In this document: piece by piece, positions 63,063 to 64,000 of the stretch
Layout: each line of letters opens with the position of its first letter
Numbering within the stretch: position 1 is the first letter of the stretch
NCBI GenBank assembly: GCA_902598305.1
Contig: CACKBL010000003.1
Coordinates: forward strand, 124,001 to 188,000
DNA: 64,000 nt
Direction of reading: 5' to 3'
DNA from: an uncultured Bacteroidota bacterium
Lineage (GTDB): Bacteria > Bacteroidota > Bacteroidia > Flavobacteriales > Flavobacteriaceae
Notes under the pieces: model-generated
What the model was told of the DNA's origin: nothing
What the model saw: the letters and a program-made list of their open reading frames with translations, nothing else
Database searches by the model: none
Position numbers and translations under genes: made by a program

Positions 63063-64000
63063 GTGGCTTTATTAGGTAAAATAAGGGAAAAGTCGATTTT
63101 CCTCATAATTGTAATAGGATTAGCATTGTTTGCATTTGTGATTTCTGGTGCACTTGGGACAGGGAACTCAGACAGCACTTCGAATGAACCTATAGGTGTA
63201 ATTAATGGAAAAGAAATCCCATTGGAGAATTTTAGGTTTATGGTTGAGCAAACTGAAAGAAATTTTGGTTTAACAACAATGCAGGCAGTAGACAATGTTT
63301 GGAAGCAATATGTAAGAAATTTTGTGTTTGAAAATCAGTTTGAAATGTTGGGAATTGATGCCGGAAGAGATCAAATAGAACAAGTCGTTTCCTCAACTGA
63401 GTCAATAATTAATGACGAAAGGTTTACTAATGAAGCAGGTTTTTTTGATTTCGGTTTGTTCACAGATTTTATTGTCCAAATGAAAAATTCTAATCCTCAA
63501 GCCTACGAATCATGGAAACAACAAGAGTTATCTATAATATCCTCAGCTAAGGAAAATATATATTTTGATCTTATTAAATCCAGTATTGCTGTCACTCCAA
63601 AAGATGCAGAAATTTTTTACCACCTTGAAAATGATAATATTGATTTTGAATATGTAAAATATCCATACTCTCAAATATCAGATACAATTTTTAGATTTTC
63701 CGATCAAGAAATTAAAAATTATATTAATAAAAATCAAGATAAATATAAGAGAGATGAATCCAGGTCTTTAGATTACGTTGCTTTTTTTGAGAATGCAACA
63801 GAAAATGACATTAAGGATATAAGGGAATCATTAATAAAACTGACAGAGGACAGATTAGAATATAATGATGTTTCTAAGCTTACTGACACAATTGTTGGAT
63901 TTTACAACACAGAATATTTGAATGATTTTATCAATAGATATTCCGATGAGGAGTTTGATTCAATCTATTTAGCCAAAGGTAAATTACCTTCTGATTATGC
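63063..64000 (+). CDS. ppiD: PpiD-like peptidyl-prolyl isomerase, N-terminal part (cut by window end)
   Basis: The frame from GTG 63063 runs to the right edge without a stop, giving about 312 residues. It starts MALLGKIREKS, a single membrane helix follows (IFLIIVIGLALFAFVISGAL), then GVINGKEIPLENFRFMVEQ, the SurA_N/PpiD chaperone region. The parvulin domain should lie further to the right. It would be an inner-membrane-anchored folding factor for outer-membrane proteins. Start choice rests on the matching N-terminus of flavobacterial PpiD; no ATG lies before the helix. 73 bases separate it from the CNNM gene. Confidence 0.85.
   Translation, partial: MALLGKIREKSIFLIIVIGLALFAFVISGALGTGNSDSTSNEPIGVINGKEIPLENFRFMVEQTERNFGLTTMQAVDNVWKQYVRNFVFENQFEMLGIDAGRDQIEQVVSSTESIINDERFTNEAGFFDFGLFTDFIVQMKNSNPQAYESWKQQELSIISSAKENIYFDLIKSSIAVTPKDAEIFYHLENDNIDFEYVKYPYSQISDTIFRFSDQEIKNYINKNQDKYKRDESRSLDYVAFFENATENDIKDIRESLIKLTEDRLEYNDVSKLTDTIVGFYNTEYLNDFINRYSDEEFDSIYLAKGKLPSDY

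Overview
The window reads as chromosomal DNA of a low-G+C marine Bacteroidetes, most likely Flavobacteriaceae. Supporting signs are the T9SS/gliding pair (a giant CHU_C-type secreted protein followed by a PorP/SprF-like protein), the Bacteroidetes form of DnaE with an N-terminal exonuclease, MetRS with a KISTS signature, -7 boxes of the TAnnTTTG type, frequent TTG/GTG starts, many SPII lipoproteins, and a carotenoid locus. Genes are tightly packed, and only one stretch above 300 bases (4493-4803) lacks a gene.

Layout. 1-2225: the 3' end of an AddB-like helicase/nuclease and an orphan membrane protein. 2229-7549: a divergent carotenoid region. The minus arm carries a 27-codon micro-ORF, a voltage-gated K+ channel and CrtI. 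The plus arm carries a CrtA-like monooxygenase, CrtD and CruF. The spacer between the arms holds a 14-bp inverted repeat and a -7-like box facing each way. 7613-20133: two small orphans, an HDAC-type hydrolase, MetRS without its usual C-terminal domain, an ACT-domain protein, Mfd, DnaE and thioredoxin. tRNA-Asp lies at 20183. 20358-24844: surface lipoproteins, a Gly-rich-tailed beta protein and a TSUP transporter. 24871-34969: the PorP/SprF-like protein and a 3051-residue multidomain T9SS adhesin.

35021-43298: a GNAT acetyltransferase, a GH97 glycosidase and a PSD1/DUF1501/DUF2231-cytochrome triad. 43301-49879: a five-gene sugar operon (GHMP kinase, nucleotidyltransferase, GalE, gamma-glutamyltransferase, NagB-LmbE fusion). 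49999-50613: a flavin reductase and a candidate small RNA. 50615-53914: a secreted BNR/sortilin-like propeller protein. 53990-56950: a PhzF / alpha-hydroxy-acid dehydrogenase / ManA operon. 57043-57496: a small membrane protein and tRNA-Phe. 57584-64000: an envelope operon (CoaX, outer-membrane protein, TPR protein, LptC, small membrane protein, CNNM/CorC protein, and PpiD cut by the window end).

Working together: CrtI, CrtD, CruF and the CrtA-like enzyme could build a hydroxylated, possibly ketolated carotenoid; crtB and a cyclase are not here. The T9SS substrate and its PorP/SprF partner would display a long adhesin. The GH97, PSD1/DUF1501 and sugar-operon genes suggest use of marine polysaccharide sugars. 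No CRISPR array, prophage, insertion sequence or replication origin was seen. Functional calls rest on motif recognition by eye, without database searches.
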